Below, one piece after another: positions 63,309 through 64,000 of a DNA stretch of 64,000 nt. Position 1 is the first letter of the stretch. Each line of letters opens with the position of its first letter. The notes below the pieces were generated by a model. That model did no database searches. It saw only the letters and a list, made by a program, of their open reading frames with translations, and was not told where the DNA came from. Both the position numbers and the translations under genes were made by a program. The DNA is from Perognathus longimembris pacificus. Taxonomy: Eukaryota; Chordata; Mammalia; Rodentia; Heteromyidae. Where the stretch lies: assembly GCF_023159225.1 (NCBI RefSeq), contig NC_063174.1, positions 42,338,191 through 42,402,190 on the forward strand, given 5' to 3'.

Positions 63309-63528
63309 TGTTTTTGTTTGGTTTTTTTTTTTTTTGGCCAGTCCTGGGCCTTGGACTCAGGGCCTGAGCACTGTCCCTGGCTTCTTCCCGCTCAAGGCTA
63401 GCACTCTGCCACTTGAGCCACAGCGCCGCTTCTGGCCGTTTTCTGTATATGTGGTGCTGGGGAATCGAACCTAGGGCCTCGTGTATCCGAGGCAGGCACT
63501 CTTGCCACTAGGCTATATCCCCAGCCCA
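63309..63528 (-). repeat. Young IDL-Geo-type SINE (CCCGC subfamily)
   Basis: Two substitutions apart from the 32139 copy over about 190 aligned bases by eye. A perfect 15-base duplication ccctatgcacttctt (63294 and 63529) flanks it. Confidence 0.95.
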
Positions 63529-63559
63529 CCCTATGCACTTCTTGATCCCATTTCTTAGA

Positions 63560-63660
63560 AGAGAAAAGGGTAAGTAGAAAAATCTTAAGCTCTTGAGTCA
63601 GTAAGATATTAGACACAATCCATGCAGGCCTTGATTTCCTCATCTGTAAACAAGGGGCAT
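63560..63660 (+). repeat. MIR fragment
   Basis: ccttgatttcctcatctgtaa followed by acaagggg is the sense MIR core end. Confidence 0.55.
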
Positions 63661-64000
63661 CTCAGCATCAAGACTAATTTTCTCTCCTGAATCCTTTGCT
63701 TACCTTGAATAAGTCCAGCTAAGTTTCCTAGCTCTTCTATGTCTCTCAACTCTCCCACACCCTGGCCTGCTGCCCTGTCTCTTGTTTTAAAATAACCTTC
63801 CTTTTACTCTTCTGCCCATGCAATTTCTATCTTCCCTATCCTGCCAAATTTAAATTAATATGCAAGTGCTGTACTCAGGCCCCGTGTTCCAGCCCTACAC
63901 TTAATTGTACTGTCTGACTTCACCTCTTAACAGTTGTCCAGTCTCTCTCAAGGTCAGTGATGACCTTGGAATTGCCACCTGCAGTTATCTGTTTTTAATC

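Larger units (their letters stand above)
58447..64000 (+). other. TTLL5: TTLL5 intron downstream of E17 (partial)
   Basis: No further exon is recognised. It holds a composite SINE at 59849, MIRs at 60290 and 63560, an L2 at 61375, a GC-richer island at 62230-62800 and a young IDL-Geo SINE at 63309. 58450-59840 and 60430-61370 look unique. Confidence 0.83.

Overview
The window is nuclear DNA from a rodent. It is an internal stretch of one large gene on the + strand, TTLL5 (tubulin tyrosine ligase-like 5, also called STAMP), a tubulin and RPGR glutamate ligase that also acts as a nuclear-receptor cofactor. I recognise 17 consecutive coding exons between 7823 and 58446, about 2.2 kb of coding sequence or roughly 740 codons. 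Every exon has AG/GT borders and every phase joins the next without a break. They run from the last part of the TTL catalytic core (the EVN metal/ATP motif in the first exon) through the basic and acidic middle of the protein into the Ser/Pro-rich C-terminal half. The N-terminal catalytic exons lie upstream of the window and the C-terminal exons lie downstream, so bases 1-7822 and 58447-64000 are intron.

Organism: the introns are full of a dimeric SINE, an ID-like tRNA-Ala-type left half joined to a second tRNA-like right half. As I remember it, this is the IDL-Geo family restricted to geomyoid rodents (kangaroo rats, pocket mice, pocket gophers). A second abundant SINE joins a 7SL/B1-like left half to the same right half. 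ID monomers, B1-like monomers, a lineage-specific young L1 and older mammalian MIR, L2 and L1M remnants fill the rest. A heteromyid or geomyid rodent is the best guess; the species is not determined.

Layout: 1-7822 upstream intron with nested old L1M/SINE layers and a palindromic microsatellite; 7823-11030 three exons ending the TTL core; 13211-13252 a 42-bp in-frame exon that looks like a cassette; 18328-21481 three exons; 24097-24135 a 39-bp cassette exon; 30072-31868 a basic exon followed by a large acidic exon; 35934-43440 four exons of the central helical and charged region; 48898-50338 two exons of the Ser/Pro-rich region; 58265-58446 the last exon in view, with a tandem CAG acceptor; 58447-64000 intron. 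The longest introns (24136-30071, 43441-48897, 50339-58264) hold most of the retroelements.

I see no second protein-coding gene, no functional RNA gene, no CRISPR and nothing prokaryotic. I did not find a wholly new biological system. The most useful observations are the shared tRNA-like module in two SINE families, a 10:1 strand bias and likely splice-acceptor character of the antisense SINE copies, several fully dated nested insertions, a short mRNA-derived retrocopy with perfect target-site duplications, and alternative-splicing signals in TTLL5 (42-bp and 39-bp cassettes, a CAGCAG acceptor, and a poison acceptor 26 nt upstream of the acidic exon).
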